Shown: positions 7,449-17,107, counted from the stretch's first letter. The stretch is 19,402 nucleotides of DNA from Acidithiobacillus sp. (GCA_028065135.1 JAPTWR010000122.1:1-19402), one strand, 5' to 3'. Notes: generated from the sequence alone by a model not told the origin. Translations and numbers: made by a program.

Positions 7449-8561
7449 TTATCGCTCCTGCGGACGCAACGTCCACTTGATATCGTCGCCCAGTTGAGTG
7501 GTATTGATCACCGACCAGCGCGGCACCTCCGCGAGATTCACATAGGGGCCGGTCACAAGTACTGGGCGCGCATCCTGCCCGAGCAGCAGCGGTGCCACAT
7601 AGAGCAGCCATTCGTCGACCAAACCGGCGGTGAATAAGGAAGCGGCGATGCTTGGCCCGGCTTCTACCAAAATATCATTCATTTCGCGTTGAGCGAACAT
7701 AGTCATCACTTCCTGCCAGTCCAGCCCCTCTCCCGTTTCACGGCAAGACAGCAACTCCGCACCGGCGGCGCGCAATGCCCCCTGAGCGGCATTTGGGGCA
7801 TTCTGGTGGTGACAAATCCATACCTCGCCCGGTGTACCGAAAAGCGCCGCATCGGGGGGGGTACGCAAATGGGTGTCCAAAACGATTTTCACCGGATAGC
7901 GCCGTGGGGCCACCGCCAAACGTGGCGCCAGGCGGGGATTATCGGCCAGCACCGTGCCGATACCAACAAGGATGGCACTGGCGCGCGCCCGCTCCTGCTG
8001 CACATCTGCGCGCGCCGCCTCCCCCGTCAGCCATTGGCTTTGCCCGTTGGCGAGCGCCACCCGGCCATCCAGACTCATGGCCTGCTTGAGCCGCACCCAG
8101 GGGCGGCCATGACGCATCCGCTGCAAAAATCCGGAATTCAGGGTTTCCGCCGCCGCCGCCAGACAGCCCTCTTCAACCACAACCCCGGCAGCGCGCAAAC
8201 GTTCCACGCCGCGCCCCGCCACCAAAGGATTGGGGTCGCGCATGGCGATCACAACTCGCGCCACGCCCGCGGCAATGAGCGCATCCGCACAGGGCGGAGT
8301 GCGGCCCTGATGACTACAAGGTTCCAGGGTAACATAAGCGGTGGCGCCACGCGCCGCATGACCGGCTTCCGCGAGCGCGAACCTTTCGGCATGCGGTTTG
8401 CCGGCCTGTAAGTGGGCACCCCGTCCAACGACGAATCCGTCTTTGACCAGCACGGCGCCCACGCACGGATTAGGATGTGTGCTGTACAACCCTAGCTCAG
8501 CAAGCACCAAGGCCTCCGCCATAAAGACGGCATCCTGCTCAGCCGTCACGAGCCGAGCCAT
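7449..8561 (-). CDS. ribD: Bifunctional riboflavin deaminase/reductase RibD
   Basis: RibD deaminates the pyrimidine from GTP cyclohydrolase II, then reduces its ribosyl side chain with NADPH. The 370-residue protein carries both parts. The zinc deaminase domain (about 1-150) has HAE (His57, Glu59) and [11 protein letters not shown] (Cys82, Cys91). The reductase domain (about 153-365) contains [32 protein letters not shown] and [14 protein letters not shown]. The start ATG at 8561 lies inside the nrdR coding end (23-bp overlap) with a GAGGGAG stretch immediately before it. It fits the family because the MAEAL helix begins 14 residues later. The nrdR-ribD order is widespread in proteobacteria. 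Confidence 0.97.
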   Translation of the reverse strand: MARLVTAEQDAVFMAEALVLAELGLYSTHPNPCVGAVLVKDGFVVGRGAHLQAGKPHAERFALAEAGHAARGATAYVTLEPCSHQGRTPPCADALIAAGVARVVIAMRDPNPLVAGRGVERLRAAGVVVEEGCLAAAAETLNSGFLQRMRHGRPWVRLKQAMSLDGRVALANGQSQWLTGEAARADVQQERARASAILVGIGTVLADNPRLAPRLAVAPRRYPVKIVLDTHLRTPPDAALFGTPGEVWICHHQNAPNAAQGALRAAGAELLSCRETGEGLDWQEVMTMFAQREMNDILVEAGPSIAASLFTAGLVDEWLLYVAPLLLGQDARPVLVTGPYVNLAEVPRWSVINTTQLGDDIKWTLRPQER

Positions 8562-9030
8562 CTCCCTCGCCGGGGGTCTCTCCTTCTTTCATCCGCGCGA
8601 TTTCAGCGCTGAAGGCGTCGACATCTTCAAAGCGCCGATAGACCGAGGCAAAACGCACATAGGCGACGGGGTCCAGGTCCCGCAAAGCCTCCATCACCAA
8701 CTCGCCGATGAGACGCGCCGGAATCTCCCGCTCACCGCGTTCGCGGATACGCCGCTGGATCATCCGCACGGCGGCATCCACCCGCGCCGTCGCCACCGGT
8801 CGTTTGCTCAACGCCCGGGTCAGCCCGCGCAGGAGTTTGTCTTCATTGAAAGATTCGCGTCGCCCATCGGTCTTGACGACCATAGGCAGCGCCAGCTCTG
8901 CCCGTTCAAAGGTGGTGAAGCGTTGCCCGCACTCCGGACATTCGCGCCGCCGCCGCACACTCCCGCCATCATCCGCGAGGCGGGAATCCACCACGCGGGT
9001 ATCGACGTAGGCACAGAACGGACAGCGCAT
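8539..9030 (-). CDS. nrdR: Transcriptional repressor NrdR
   Basis: NrdR is the zinc-ribbon/ATP-cone repressor of ribonucleotide reductase genes; it senses ATP and dATP and binds NrdR boxes. The 163-residue product has the N-terminal zinc ribbon MRCPFC...CPEC (Cys3, Cys6, Cys31, Cys34) with the basic RRRRE stretch. An ATP-cone follows (about 49-139), including [20 protein letters not shown] and [17 protein letters not shown]. The C-terminal tail ([10 protein letters not shown]) overlaps the start of ribD by 23 bp, longer than the usual 4-bp overlap. It starts 9 bp after the glyA stop with only weak Shine-Dalgarno complementarity, so coupling to glyA is likely. No nrd genes are in the window. 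Confidence 0.97.
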   Translation of the reverse strand: MRCPFCAYVDTRVVDSRLADDGGSVRRRRECPECGQRFTTFERAELALPMVVKTDGRRESFNEDKLLRGLTRALSKRPVATARVDAAVRMIQRRIRERGEREIPARLIGELVMEALRDLDPVAYVRFASVYRRFEDVDAFSAEIARMKEGETPGEGDGSARDG

Positions 9031-9039
9031 GAAATAACT

Positions 9040-10284
9040 TTAGCCGTACACCGGGAACTGATGGCAGAGGGCCTTCATGTCCGCCTGAACCCGTTCAATG
9101 ACCGATGTATCGCCGGCCGCATCCAGAACATCCGCAATGCCGTTACCCAGGCGATGCATTTCGGACTCGCCAAAACCACGTGTGGTGGCTGCGGGCGTAC
9201 CGATGCGGATGCCACTGGTGACCGCCGGCGGACGCGTGTCGAAGGGCACGGCGTTCTTGTTGACGGTGATGTTGGCCTGCCCCAGCGCCTCTTCCGCCTC
9301 TTTACCCGTAACCTTCTCGCCCAGATTCAGCAGGAAGAGATGGTTGTCGGTGCCACCCGAAACTGCACCATAACCCCGCCCGCTCAGCACATTGCTCAGG
9401 GTTTGCGCGTTGTGGATGACTTGCTGCTGATACACCTTGAACTCCGGCTGCAATGCTTCGCGGAAGGCAACGGCCTTGGCGGCGATGACGTGCATCAGCG
9501 GCCCCCCCTGTAAACCTGGAAAAATCAGGGAATTCACCTTCTTGGCATACTGTTCCCGACAGAGGATCAAACCACCGCGGGGTCCGCGCAAGGTTTTGTG
9601 GGTGGTGGTGGTGACAAAATCCGCATGGGGCACCGGGCTGGGATGCAGACCTGCGGCTACGAGACCAGCGATGTGCGCCATGTCCACCAGCAGATAGGCG
9701 CCAATGCTGCGGGCAATCTCACCGATGCGGGCGAAGTCGATAATGCGCGAGTAAGCGCTGGCACCCGCGACGATCATCTTCGGACGTTCCCGCTCCGCCT
9801 GCTCCGCCATGGCGTCATAATCGATACGGCCATCTTCCGCGCGCACCCCATAAGCCGCAACCTGAAAGAGTTTACCGGACACGTTCACCTTGGCGCCATG
9901 GGTCAGATGGCCACCGTGGGCCAAGCTCATACCCATAATCTTATCGCCAGGCTGGAGCACAGAAAGATAAACCGCCTGGTTGGCCTGCGAACCGGAGTGG
10001 GCCTGGGCGTTGGCATGTTCGGCGCCAAAAAGCTCCAAGGCACGGTCAATGGCCAACTGCTCGGCAATGTCCACATACTCGCAGCCGCCGTAGTAGCGTT
10101 TGCCCGGGTAGCCTTCCGCATATTTATTGGTCAGCACCGAGCCCTGCGCAGCCATCACCATGGGACTGGCGTAGTTTTCAGAGGCGATGAGTTCGACATG
10201 ATCTTCCTGGCGCCGGGTTTCCTTGCGCATGGCGTCCCATAGCGCCGGATCGAAATCAGCAATGGTCAGGGTTTTGGAAAACAT
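9040..10284 (-). CDS. glyA: Serine hydroxymethyltransferase
   Basis: This PLP enzyme interconverts serine plus tetrahydrofolate with glycine plus 5,10-methylene-THF, the main entry to one-carbon metabolism. The 414-residue length matches the family. Visible features are ELIASENY (31-38), [15 protein letters not shown] (58-72), HSGSQAN (96-102), [12 protein letters not shown] (201-212) and the PLP lysine Lys230 in [14 protein letters not shown]. The start ATG has AAGGAG seven bases upstream (complement of 10292-10297). It is the first gene of the glyA-nrdR-ribD-ribE-ribBA-ribH-nusB operon. Its product feeds thymidylate, purine and methionine synthesis; metE lies in the same window. Confidence 0.98.
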   Translation of the reverse strand: MFSKTLTIADFDPALWDAMRKETRRQEDHVELIASENYASPMVMAAQGSVLTNKYAEGYPGKRYYGGCEYVDIAEQLAIDRALELFGAEHANAQAHSGSQANQAVYLSVLQPGDKIMGMSLAHGGHLTHGAKVNVSGKLFQVAAYGVRAEDGRIDYDAMAEQAERERPKMIVAGASAYSRIIDFARIGEIARSIGAYLLVDMAHIAGLVAAGLHPSPVPHADFVTTTTHKTLRGPRGGLILCREQYAKKVNSLIFPGLQGGPLMHVIAAKAVAFREALQPEFKVYQQQVIHNAQTLSNVLSGRGYGAVSGGTDNHLFLLNLGEKVTGKEAEEALGQANITVNKNAVPFDTRPPAVTSGIRIGTPAATTRGFGESEMHRLGNGIADVLDAAGDTSVIERVQADMKALCHQFPVYG

Positions 10285-10417
10285 GGCCGAACTCCTTAGA
10301 ACTTGAGAAAAATAGGGGTAAACACTAATGGATGCGCGCGATCACAGCAAGGGTGAAAAATTGGTGTGCGTCATGAATCCCTTTCATCCGACGCCCGCGA
10401 TCCGGGCATTCGCTGGA
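10285..10417 (-). other. Intergenic region upstream of glyA
   Basis: This 133-bp gap must hold the glyA operon promoter, but I could not find a convincing -35/-10 pair. An inverted repeat GCCCG-CGATC-CGGGC (10393-10407) lies just after the stop of the upstream membrane-protein gene. It has no T run, so it is at best a weak terminator. No riboswitch fold was recognised. Confidence 0.4.
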
Positions 10418-11233
10418 TCAGATCTTGATGCGCACCGGCTGTGGATGGCCCTGCAAAACGAACTTCAGCGCTGCCTTTTCTTTCTTGCCACGGCGTGGCC
10501 GCTGCTTGTCCGCAAAAATATCCTGATAAGCCACATAAATGACCGGCGGACCCAGCACCCAGACCACCAAACCCAGCCACACCTGCGAGAAGGACGGCAT
10601 CAATACATTACTGATCAAAATAATCGCCCAGAGGGCGATGAGGGGATCGCGCAGTTCCGGTCGAAAAATAAGGGTTAGGGCAGTTTCCACCTCGGACTCC
10701 AGCCAGCCGTGTCCTTTGTGCAGGGCTAGGGCTATGCCAAAAAAGGCGGGCGAAAACCAGAAGTAGGGCATCAGCGCGAGGTCAGAAAAACGCTCGCCGA
10801 AAGCAAACCACCAGCCCCAAAATCCCTGCCCCAATCCTGATCCGTTATTCCAGGGCATCTGAATCCCCGCGAGGATCCCCCCCATAACCACCAGATCCCG
10901 GCCAAACTCGAAAATCATGCCAAACACCGCGAACACCATGCCCCATAACACGGCCACATGCAGTGCGTGCCGGATTTGCTGCGCGGTGTATTCTTCCCCT
11001 TCACTACGCCCGACGATACGCAAACCGACCAATAGTCCAAGTGGTGCCAGCGCATCCATAAGCCAGCCCGGGAAGGGGATGGCAGTGAAGAGCATGGCCC
11101 CTGCGGCGAACGCAAGCCAAGGTTTAGGGCGCGCCGCCACCAACCCGGCACCGCCTTCCACCCAACTCACCATTCGATCCAACCATTTCCAAGCCAAAGC
11201 ACTGCTCCCGGACTGAGGGCAAACGAACTGCAC
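10418..11233 (-). CDS. Unrecognised multi-pass inner-membrane protein
   Basis: I do not recognise this family. The 271-residue product has about six or seven hydrophobic segments, near residues 38-57, 58-74, 90-110, 114-128, 155-175, 196-216 and 218-240. Aromatic-rich turns such as WGWWFAF and LMPYFWFSPAFFG fall between them. The C-terminus is strongly basic (DKQRPRRGKKEK), as expected for a cytoplasmic tail. No catalytic or metal motif is evident. The frame opens with GTG at 11233, compatible with the promoter at 11269-11297. TTG at residue 13 (with GGGAG upstream) or ATG at residue 21 are alternative starts. It is divergent from metX and apparently monocistronic. Codon use resembles its neighbours, with no sign of recent transfer. 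Confidence 0.75.
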   Translation of the reverse strand: MQFVCPQSGSSALAWKWLDRMVSWVEGGAGLVAARPKPWLAFAAGAMLFTAIPFPGWLMDALAPLGLLVGLRIVGRSEGEEYTAQQIRHALHVAVLWGMVFAVFGMIFEFGRDLVVMGGILAGIQMPWNNGSGLGQGFWGWWFAFGERFSDLALMPYFWFSPAFFGIALALHKGHGWLESEVETALTLIFRPELRDPLIALWAIILISNVLMPSFSQVWLGLVVWVLGPPVIYVAYQDIFADKQRPRRGKKEKAALKFVLQGHPQPVRIKI

Positions 11234-11268
11234 ACCACTTCGTGATCAGATCGAAACAGTCCTTTTTT

Positions 11269-11297
11269 ATTTTAGCCAAGAACATGCGCCATTACAA
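11269..11297 (-). promoter_or_regulatory. Promoter of the unknown membrane-protein gene
   Basis: On the minus strand, -35 TTGTAA (complement of 11292-11297) is followed by a 17-bp spacer and -10 TAAAAT (complement of 11269-11274, five of six matches). Transcription would start near 11262, about 30 bp before the GTG at 11233. This helps support an upstream start codon for that gene. Confidence 0.6.
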
Positions 11298-11306
11298 AAA
11301 CCGTGG

Positions 11307-11333
11307 TTGACCCAGCACTCGTGCCTCTATCTT
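11307..11333 (+). promoter_or_regulatory. Possible metX promoter
   Basis: TTGACC (11307-11312) is a good -35 box. The best -10 candidate, TATCTT (11328-11333), is only 15 bp away, shorter than ideal. A small hairpin TAGCC-AGC-GGCTA (11335-11347) follows in the leader. If this promoter is real, a GTG start for metX at 11303 is excluded. Confidence 0.33.
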
Positions 11334-11395
11334 GTAGCCAGCGGCTAGCACGATTAGACTGCCTAATGGCTTTCCCGACAAAATTAAAGTGCGCA

Positions 11396-12547
11396 ATGCC
11401 CGCAAAAATACCCGCTGATTCCGTTGGATTGGTAACCCCACAGACCGTGTTTTTCTCGGCACCTCTGAAGCTGGAGTGTGGCCGCGAATTACCCGGCTAC
11501 TCCCTCACCTATGAGACCTACGGTACCCTCAACGCGCAGCGGAGCAATGCCATCCTGCTCTGCCACGCTCTTTCCGGCGACCACCATGCGGCCGGTTACC
11601 ACGCTATGGACGATCGCAAGCCGGGCTGGTGGGAGCACCTGCTGGGTCCTGGTAAGGCGATGAATACAAATAAATTTTTCTTCATATGCGCCAACTTCAT
11701 CGGCTCCTGCAAAGGTTCGACAGGCCCGGCCAGCATCAATCCGGAGACCGGCACGCCCTGGGGACTGGATTTCCCGATGGTCACGGTGCGCGACTGGGTG
11801 AGGACACAGGCGGATCTTGCCGACCATCTGGGTATTGCGCAGTGGGCGGCCGTCGTCGGCGGCAGTCTGGGAGGCATGCAGGTCATGCAATGGACGATGG
11901 ATTACCCGGAACGCTTGCGTCACGCAGTCGTTATCGCCGCAGCATCCAAACTCACAGCGCAGAATATTGCCTTCAACGAAGTCTGCCGACAGGCCATCAT
12001 GACCGATCCGGATTTCCATGGCGGACGCTACTATGCCCACAACACCAAGCCCCGGCGCGGATTGTCACTGGCGCGCATGATCGGACATATCACCTATCTT
12101 TCCGACAACGCCATGCGCACCAAGTTCGGCCGCGACACCCGCGGCGGCAAGGCTTTTTCCTTCGGCTTCGACGTGGATTTCGAGGTAGAGAGTTATCTTC
12201 GCTATCAAGGTTCCAGCTTTGTCGAGCGCTTCGATGCCAACAGTTATCTCTACATCACCAAGGCCTTGGACTATTTTGATCCGGCCAACGCTTTTGGCGG
12301 AAATCTAGCCGAAGCTTTTGCCTCCACACAGGCAGCCTTTCTGGTGATCTCCTTCAGTTCAGATTGGCGTTTCTCCCCGGAGCGCTCGCGTGAAATCGTG
12401 CAAGCCCTGTACACCTGCAATCGAGACGTCAGTTATGCCGAGATCGAGGCGGAACACGGCCACGATTCTTTCCTGATGCCCATCCCCCAGTATGTGGCCG
12501 TGTTGAGCGCCTACCTCGGGCGAGTCGCTGAAGAGGTGGGCGTATGA
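11396..12547 (+). CDS. metX: Homoserine O-acyltransferase MetX
   Basis: MetX transfers an acetyl or succinyl group from acyl-CoA to homoserine, the committed step of methionine synthesis. It is an alpha/beta-hydrolase. From ATG 11396 the product is 383 residues. It shows [28 protein letters not shown], the nucleophile elbow GGSLGG (Ser157), the acid Asp323 in SSDWRFSP, and the base His356 in EHGHDSFL, completing the Ser-Asp-His triad. The frame stays open to GTG 11303 and an in-frame ATG at 11366. I choose 11396 because homology-like sequence begins just after it, though its ribosome-binding site is poor. Sequence alone does not settle acetyl versus succinyl preference; proteobacterial MetX paired with MetW is often a succinyltransferase. 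It overlaps metW by 4 bp. Confidence 0.93.
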   Translation: MPAKIPADSVGLVTPQTVFFSAPLKLECGRELPGYSLTYETYGTLNAQRSNAILLCHALSGDHHAAGYHAMDDRKPGWWEHLLGPGKAMNTNKFFFICANFIGSCKGSTGPASINPETGTPWGLDFPMVTVRDWVRTQADLADHLGIAQWAAVVGGSLGGMQVMQWTMDYPERLRHAVVIAAASKLTAQNIAFNEVCRQAIMTDPDFHGGRYYAHNTKPRRGLSLARMIGHITYLSDNAMRTKFGRDTRGGKAFSFGFDVDFEVESYLRYQGSSFVERFDANSYLYITKALDYFDPANAFGGNLAEAFASTQAAFLVISFSSDWRFSPERSREIVQALYTCNRDVSYAEIEAEHGHDSFLMPIPQYVAVLSAYLGRVAEEVGV

Positions 12548-13149
12548 TCCTGCGCAAGGATCTGGCGATCATCGCCGACTGGATTGCGCCACAAAGCCGC
12601 ATACTTGATTTGGGTTGTGGCGAAGGCGAGTTGCTGGCCTATCTGCGCGCTGAAAAAGGCGTACAGGGTTACGGAGTCGAAATTGAGGAAGCGCGGGTCG
12701 TCGCCGCCATACGCCGGGGCATACCGGTGATCCAGCAGGATCTCGATCGGGGCTTACGTAATTTTGCCGATCACAGCGTCGATACGGTAGTTCTTTCCCT
12801 GACCCTGCAGGCCTCCACCTATCCGCGCGAACTCCTATTGGAAATGCTGCGGGTCGGACGCGAGGTGATCGTCACCTTTCCCAACATGGGGCATTGGCAT
12901 GCGCGTTGGCAACTGGGAGTGCTCGGCCGCATGCCTATGACAGACGCGTTGCCGCATACGTGGTACGATACGCCCAACATTCATCTGTGTACCATTCGTG
13001 ATTTTGAGTCCCTGTGCCGGGACAGCGGCATCGTGATTCATCAGCGCGTCGTACTGAATGACCGTCGTCGCGAAACCTGGCGTAATCGCCTGTTGCCCAA
13101 TCTCTTCGGCGAGGTGGCTCTTTATCGTTGCGCCCTGAGGGCGCGCTAA
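12544..13149 (+). CDS. metW: Methionine biosynthesis protein MetW
   Basis: MetW is a methyltransferase-fold protein that acts with MetX in homoserine acylation in many proteobacteria. The 201-residue product has the Rossmann SAM-motif [12 protein letters not shown] (20-31), a second acidic strand YGVEIEE, and [20 protein letters not shown]. The family-typical [20 protein letters not shown] and [16 protein letters not shown] blocks follow. It begins with ATGA overlapping the metX stop, and GAGGTGG in the end of metX can serve as ribosome-binding site. The metX-metW pair is strongly conserved, supporting a joint function. Confidence 0.95.
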   Translation: MILRKDLAIIADWIAPQSRILDLGCGEGELLAYLRAEKGVQGYGVEIEEARVVAAIRRGIPVIQQDLDRGLRNFADHSVDTVVLSLTLQASTYPRELLLEMLRVGREVIVTFPNMGHWHARWQLGVLGRMPMTDALPHTWYDTPNIHLCTIRDFESLCRDSGIVIHQRVVLNDRRRETWRNRLLPNLFGEVALYRCALRAR

Positions 13150-13168
13150 CCCGCAGCAGGAAAATGCC

Positions 13169-13825
13169 ATGGCCCTAGAACTCATCAGCTTTCCCCTCTG
13201 CCCTTACGTGCAACGCTCCATCATCACCCTGCTCCACAAGCAGGTGGGTTTCACCCTTACCCATATCGATCTGGCGCACAAACCGGAGTGGTTTCTGGCG
13301 CTGTCGCCCATGGGCAAGGTGCCCTGCCTGAAAATTGATGAACACACGGTGCTCTTTGAATCGCAGGTCATCAATGAATATCTGGACGAAACCATCGCCC
13401 CCGCGCTGCATCCCGCCGACCCCCTGAAACGGGCACAACACCGCGCCTGGATCGCCTTCGGCAGCGAAATACTGAACGACCAATTCCAGATGATGATCGC
13501 CCAAGGGGAAGAACGTTTCGCCGCCTCCAGTCGCCAGCTTTTTGACAAGCTGGAGCGGCTGGACAAAATCATGGGGGACGGCCCCTTCTTTGCCAATGAG
13601 TATTTCAGTCTGGTAGACGCTGCCCTGGCGCCGCTGTTCATGCGCATGGAAATCCTCCATGCCCTACGCCCATTGCCGCGCTGGGAATCCCTGGGCAAAC
13701 TGCGGCGCTGGACGGCATCACTCATGGAATTACCAGAAGTCGCCGGATCGGTAACCGCAGATTTTCCAGATTGCTTACGCAACTATATCAGTGAGAAGGG
13801 CAGCCTGTTTTTGCGATCTGCCTGA
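13169..13825 (+). CDS. Glutathione S-transferase family protein (CPYV type)
   Basis: A 218-residue cytosolic GST-fold protein. The N-terminal thioredoxin-like domain (about 1-78) has CPYVQR (Cys11-Arg16) as the active-site motif. The cis-Pro element KVPCLKI and the glutathione-binding [12 protein letters not shown] (Glu/Ser pair) follow. The helical C-domain (about 88-210) includes DAALAPLF. A catalytic Cys rather than Ser/Tyr is typical of omega/lambda-like GSTs that act as thiol transferases or glutathionyl reductases; the substrate is unknown. It lies 19 bp after metW and 47 bp before ubiE in the same direction, with AGGA eight bases from the ATG. Its link to methionine or quinone metabolism is only contextual. 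Confidence 0.88.
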   Translation: MALELISFPLCPYVQRSIITLLHKQVGFTLTHIDLAHKPEWFLALSPMGKVPCLKIDEHTVLFESQVINEYLDETIAPALHPADPLKRAQHRAWIAFGSEILNDQFQMMIAQGEERFAASSRQLFDKLERLDKIMGDGPFFANEYFSLVDAALAPLFMRMEILHALRPLPRWESLGKLRRWTASLMELPEVAGSVTADFPDCLRNYISEKGSLFLRSA

Positions 13826-13872
13826 AGATATTACAGCACCACAGATTCGCCCAAAGTGAAGGAGTTGACCGT

Positions 13873-14658
13873 ATGAGCGAGCATCACGAGAACGGGGAGC
13901 AGAGCCAGGCTCTGGTGCCGACCACCCATTTCGGCTATCAGGAAGTGCCGGAAACGGAGAAGGAACAACTCGTCAAAGGGGTTTTCAGCAGCGTCGCCAG
14001 CAAGTATGACTTGATGAATGACCTCATGTCCCTCGGCGTCCACCGCCTGTGGAAACGCTTCACCGTTGATCTCGCCCGTCCCCGACCAGGGCAGCGGGTG
14101 CTGGACCTGGCGGGCGGCACCGGCGATCTGGCGGCGGCAATTCATCCGCGGGTTCGGCCGAATGGCTCAATCGTGGTTTCTGATATAAACGCGGAGATGC
14201 TCGCGGTCGGTGAGAGTCGGCTGGCCGATAAAGGCATCATCGCCGGTGTCGAGTTCGTAGAGGCCAACGCCGAGGCGCTCCCCTTTCCAGATCGGGAATT
14301 TGATATCGTGACCCTCGCTTTTGGCATCCGTAACATGACCCATCCAGAACGCGCCTTGAGCGAGATTTATCGGGTACTGAAAACCGGCGGACGGGCCCTG
14401 ATCCTCGAATTCTCCCACCCGCGCTGGCCGGGGTTGCAGAGTATTTACGATCTGTATTCTTTCAATCTCTTGCCACGCATTGGCGAACTGATCGCCAAAG
14501 ACCGGGAGAGCTATCAGTATCTGGTGGAATCCATTCGCCGCTTTCCCGATCAGGAAACCTTCAAGGCGATGATGGAAGACGCCGGACTGGCGCGGGTAGA
14601 AGTCTTCAACCTCTCTGGTGGGATTGTCGCACTGCATCGCGGGTTCCGGATGGATTGA
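13873..14658 (+). CDS. ubiE: Ubiquinone/menaquinone C-methyltransferase UbiE
   Basis: UbiE is the SAM-dependent C-methyltransferase of ubiquinone and menaquinone synthesis. The 261-residue product aligns closely with E. coli UbiE, with an N-terminus about ten residues longer. Visible features are [18 protein letters not shown] (38-55), SAM motif [13 protein letters not shown] (76-87), [14 protein letters not shown], the [18 protein letters not shown] block, and [15 protein letters not shown] with ALHRGF at the end. AAGGAG lies eight bases upstream of the ATG. It sits between the GST gene and metE, so it may share the met transcript. Its methyl donor SAM derives from the methionine made by the neighbouring enzymes. 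Confidence 0.97.
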   Translation: MSEHHENGEQSQALVPTTHFGYQEVPETEKEQLVKGVFSSVASKYDLMNDLMSLGVHRLWKRFTVDLARPRPGQRVLDLAGGTGDLAAAIHPRVRPNGSIVVSDINAEMLAVGESRLADKGIIAGVEFVEANAEALPFPDREFDIVTLAFGIRNMTHPERALSEIYRVLKTGGRALILEFSHPRWPGLQSIYDLYSFNLLPRIGELIAKDRESYQYLVESIRRFPDQETFKAMMEDAGLARVEVFNLSGGIVALHRGFRMD

Positions 14659-14674
14659 TGAATGCTTTTCATCA
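14656..14674 (+). repeat. Perfect inverted repeat spanning the ubiE stop codon
   Basis: TGATGAA (14656-14662) pairs with TTCATCA (14668-14674) across a 5-nt loop; the 5' arm overlaps the ubiE TGA stop. No T run follows, so it is not a standard terminator. It could protect the mRNA 3' end or modulate read-through into metE. Confidence 0.4.
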
Positions 14675-14752
14675 CCCAGCCTAAAAATTCCCTCTTGAGC
14701 CCACTGGCGCGGCAGGGCATGATGGCGGCAATTTTCGCAGAGGAGTAATGCC

Positions 14753-17107
14753 ATGACATCGGTCCATAGTCTCGGTTTTCCCCGTATCGGTCACAAGCGT
14801 GAACTGAAAAAGGCGCTGGAAAGCTTCTGGTCCAAAGAAATTGACGAGAAGGAATTACAGTCACGCGCCGCTCAGCTACGTGATCGCCACTGGCGGATTC
14901 AGCAAACCTGTGGTATGGATCTAGTACCTGTAGGTGACTTCAGCCTCTACGATCATATGCTCGACATGAGTTGTACGCTCGGCGCTGTTCCGCCGCGTTA
15001 TGGCTTTTCCAGTGACCAAGTAGACCTCGGCACCTTCTTCGCCATGGCGCGCGGCTCCAGCACCCAGCCCGCCATGGAAATGACCAAGTGGTTTGATACC
15101 AACTATCACTTTATCGTCCCGGAATTTCACGAGGGCATGGATTTCCACCTCGCCAGCGACCGTATTTTTACCCAGGTGAAGGAGGCCCAGGCACTGGGTC
15201 TGAAGACCAAGCCCGTCCTGGTCGGCCCTATCACTTATTTGTGGCTGGGCAAGGAAAAGGACCTCAACGCCGAAGCCCAGCACGAGGCACAGCATCATCA
15301 TGATGATAGTGCCTGTCACGGCCACGGCGCACCGGTTGGCACTGCCTGCTTCGACCGCCTGACCCTGCTGCCCAAAGTATTGCCGGTCTATGCCGAGATT
15401 CTCGCCCGCCTGGCGGATCTGGATGTGGAGTGGGTACAGATGGATGAACCTGCCCTTGCCCTCGCCTTGCCCCAGGAGTGGGTCAAGGCATTGGAGTCGA
15501 CTTACCAGACCCTAAGCCAGGGCAAAACACCCAAGGTGCTGCTGGCGACTTATTTTGATTCCGTTGCCGATCATGCAAAAACCCTCAAGGCCCTGCCGGT
15601 AGCCGGTCTGCATCTCGATTTGCGACGTGCTCCGCAGCAGTTGAATAGTTTCCTCACTGACTACCCTGCCAACAAAGTGCTCTCTCTCGGCGTCATCGAT
15701 GGTCGTAACGTCTGGCGTGCTGACCTGGATGCCACCCTGGCGCTTTTACAGCCGGCCCATCAACAGCTTGGCGATCGCCTCTGGGTGGCGCCTTCTTGCA
15801 GTCTGCTGCATACGCCGGTGGATCTGGAGCAGGAAACAGAGTTGGATGCCGAACTGAAATCCTGGCTGGCCTTCTCCGTGCAGAAGCTCGATGAAGTGAC
15901 CGTTATCGGTCGCGCCCTGGACAAAGGCGTGGAGTCCGTGGCGCAGGAACTGGCTACCGCCCGTGCCGCCATCGCTTCCCGCCGCAGTTCGCCGCGCATC
16001 CACAATCCGGCGGTCACCCAGCGTCTGGAGGATTTGGGCCAGGATGACGGTCGGCGTCACAGCCCCTTCCCCGCCCGTGAAGCCGCACAGCGCGCACGTT
16101 TCAAGCTGCCCGCCTTCCCCACCACCAGTATTGGCAGCTTCCCGCAGACTCCGGAAATTCGTAAGGCCCGCTTGCAGAATCGCAAGGGTGAACTGAGCAA
16201 CATCGATTACCAGAAGGCGATGGAAGCAGAAATTGCACTGGTGGTGAAGGAACAGGAGCGTTTGGGCATCGACGTACCCGTGCATGGTGAGCCGGAACGC
16301 AATGACATGGTCGAATATTTCGGCGAGCAGTTATCCGGCTTTGCCTTTACCCGGCACGGCTGGGTGCAAAGCTATGGCTCGCGCTACGTGAAGCCGCCAT
16401 TAATTTTCGGCGACGTGTCTCGCCCCACGCCGATGACGGTAGCTTGGAGTACATACGCTCAGTCCCTGACCCCGCGTCCGATGAAGGGCATGTTGACCGG
16501 CCCGGTAACTATCCTGCAGTGGTCCTTTGTCCGCGACGATCAACCCCGTGAGCGCACCGCACTGCAGATCGCCCTCGCCATCCGTGACGAGGTCAAAGAT
16601 CTGATCGATGCCGGCATCGGTATCATCCAGATCGACGAACCCGCCTACCGTGAAGGTTTGCCTCTCAAGCGTAAGGACTGGGAACAGTATCTAAACTGGG
16701 CGTCACGCGCTTTCCGCATTTCGGCGCAAGTCGCCCCGGATGACGTACAAATCCATACGCACATGTGCTATTCAGAGTTTAACGACATCCTGCCCGCCAT
16801 CGCGGCCATGGATGCCGATGTCATCACCATCGAGACATCGCGTTCGCAGATGGAGTTGCTGGATGCTTTCGCCACCTTCAACTACCCCAACGAAATCGGA
16901 CCCGGCGTGTACGACATCCATTCCCCACGCGTACCCAGCGTGGAAGAAATGGTCAACCTGATGGAAAAGGCGGTCAAAGTGGTACCCGCCGAACGCCTGT
17001 GGATCAACCCCGACTGCGGTCTGAAAACCCGCAAATGGGCGGAAGTGACGCCCGCCTTGGAGAACATGGTGGAAGCGGCCAAACAGGTGCGCGCCCGTCA
17101 CGCCTGA
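14753..17107 (+). CDS. metE: Cobalamin-independent methionine synthase with His-rich insertion
   Basis: MetE methylates homocysteine using 5-methyltetrahydropteroyl-triglutamate and a zinc ion. The 784-residue product has both barrels. The N-terminal barrel begins [20 protein letters not shown]. The C-terminal barrel begins near residue 455 ([12 protein letters not shown]) and carries zinc ligands His670 and Cys672 (HTHMC), Glu694 (VITIETSR) and Cys755 ([10 protein letters not shown]). Compared with the 753-residue E. coli enzyme, ligand numbers are shifted by 29. The excess sits between WLGKEKD and FDRLTLL (about 170-199), a His/Cys-rich insert with H177, H181-183, H189, H191, C188 and C199. 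The start has AGGAG eight bases upstream. The leader (94 bp after ubiE) shows no recognisable riboswitch. A strong terminator follows. Confidence 0.97.
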   Translation: MTSVHSLGFPRIGHKRELKKALESFWSKEIDEKELQSRAAQLRDRHWRIQQTCGMDLVPVGDFSLYDHMLDMSCTLGAVPPRYGFSSDQVDLGTFFAMARGSSTQPAMEMTKWFDTNYHFIVPEFHEGMDFHLASDRIFTQVKEAQALGLKTKPVLVGPITYLWLGKEKDLNAEAQHEAQHHHDDSACHGHGAPVGTACFDRLTLLPKVLPVYAEILARLADLDVEWVQMDEPALALALPQEWVKALESTYQTLSQGKTPKVLLATYFDSVADHAKTLKALPVAGLHLDLRRAPQQLNSFLTDYPANKVLSLGVIDGRNVWRADLDATLALLQPAHQQLGDRLWVAPSCSLLHTPVDLEQETELDAELKSWLAFSVQKLDEVTVIGRALDKGVESVAQELATARAAIASRRSSPRIHNPAVTQRLEDLGQDDGRRHSPFPAREAAQRARFKLPAFPTTSIGSFPQTPEIRKARLQNRKGELSNIDYQKAMEAEIALVVKEQERLGIDVPVHGEPERNDMVEYFGEQLSGFAFTRHGWVQSYGSRYVKPPLIFGDVSRPTPMTVAWSTYAQSLTPRPMKGMLTGPVTILQWSFVRDDQPRERTALQIALAIRDEVKDLIDAGIGIIQIDEPAYREGLPLKRKDWEQYLNWASRAFRISAQVAPDDVQIHTHMCYSEFNDILPAIAAMDADVITIETSRSQMELLDAFATFNYPNEIGPGVYDIHSPRVPSVEEMVNLMEKAVKVVPAERLWINPDCGLKTRKWAEVTPALENMVEAAKQVRARHA

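Noticed and set aside
8398..9513. A 371-codon plus-strand open frame across ribD, nrdR and glyA
   Set aside because: It is antisense to three well-supported genes, has no recognisable domain, and is explained by the GC-rich third positions of the real genes.
10393..10407. GCCCG-CGATC-CGGGC inverted repeat as a terminator of the membrane-protein gene
   Set aside because: It is a short GC stem with no T run, so there is not enough to call it.
11234..11395. SAM or other riboswitch upstream of metX
   Set aside because: Only a small 5-bp hairpin is visible; no known SAM riboswitch core was recognised by eye. An Infernal search would be decisive.
11303..11395. GTG at 11303 or ATG at 11366 as metX start
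   Set aside because: The GTG lies just upstream of a likely -35 box and the added residues do not resemble MetX; the ATG at 11366 cannot be excluded but adds unconserved sequence.
14659..14752. Cobalamin riboswitch in the metE leader
   Set aside because: The 94-bp gap is too short for the usual cobalamin riboswitch and no B12-box-like sequence was seen.
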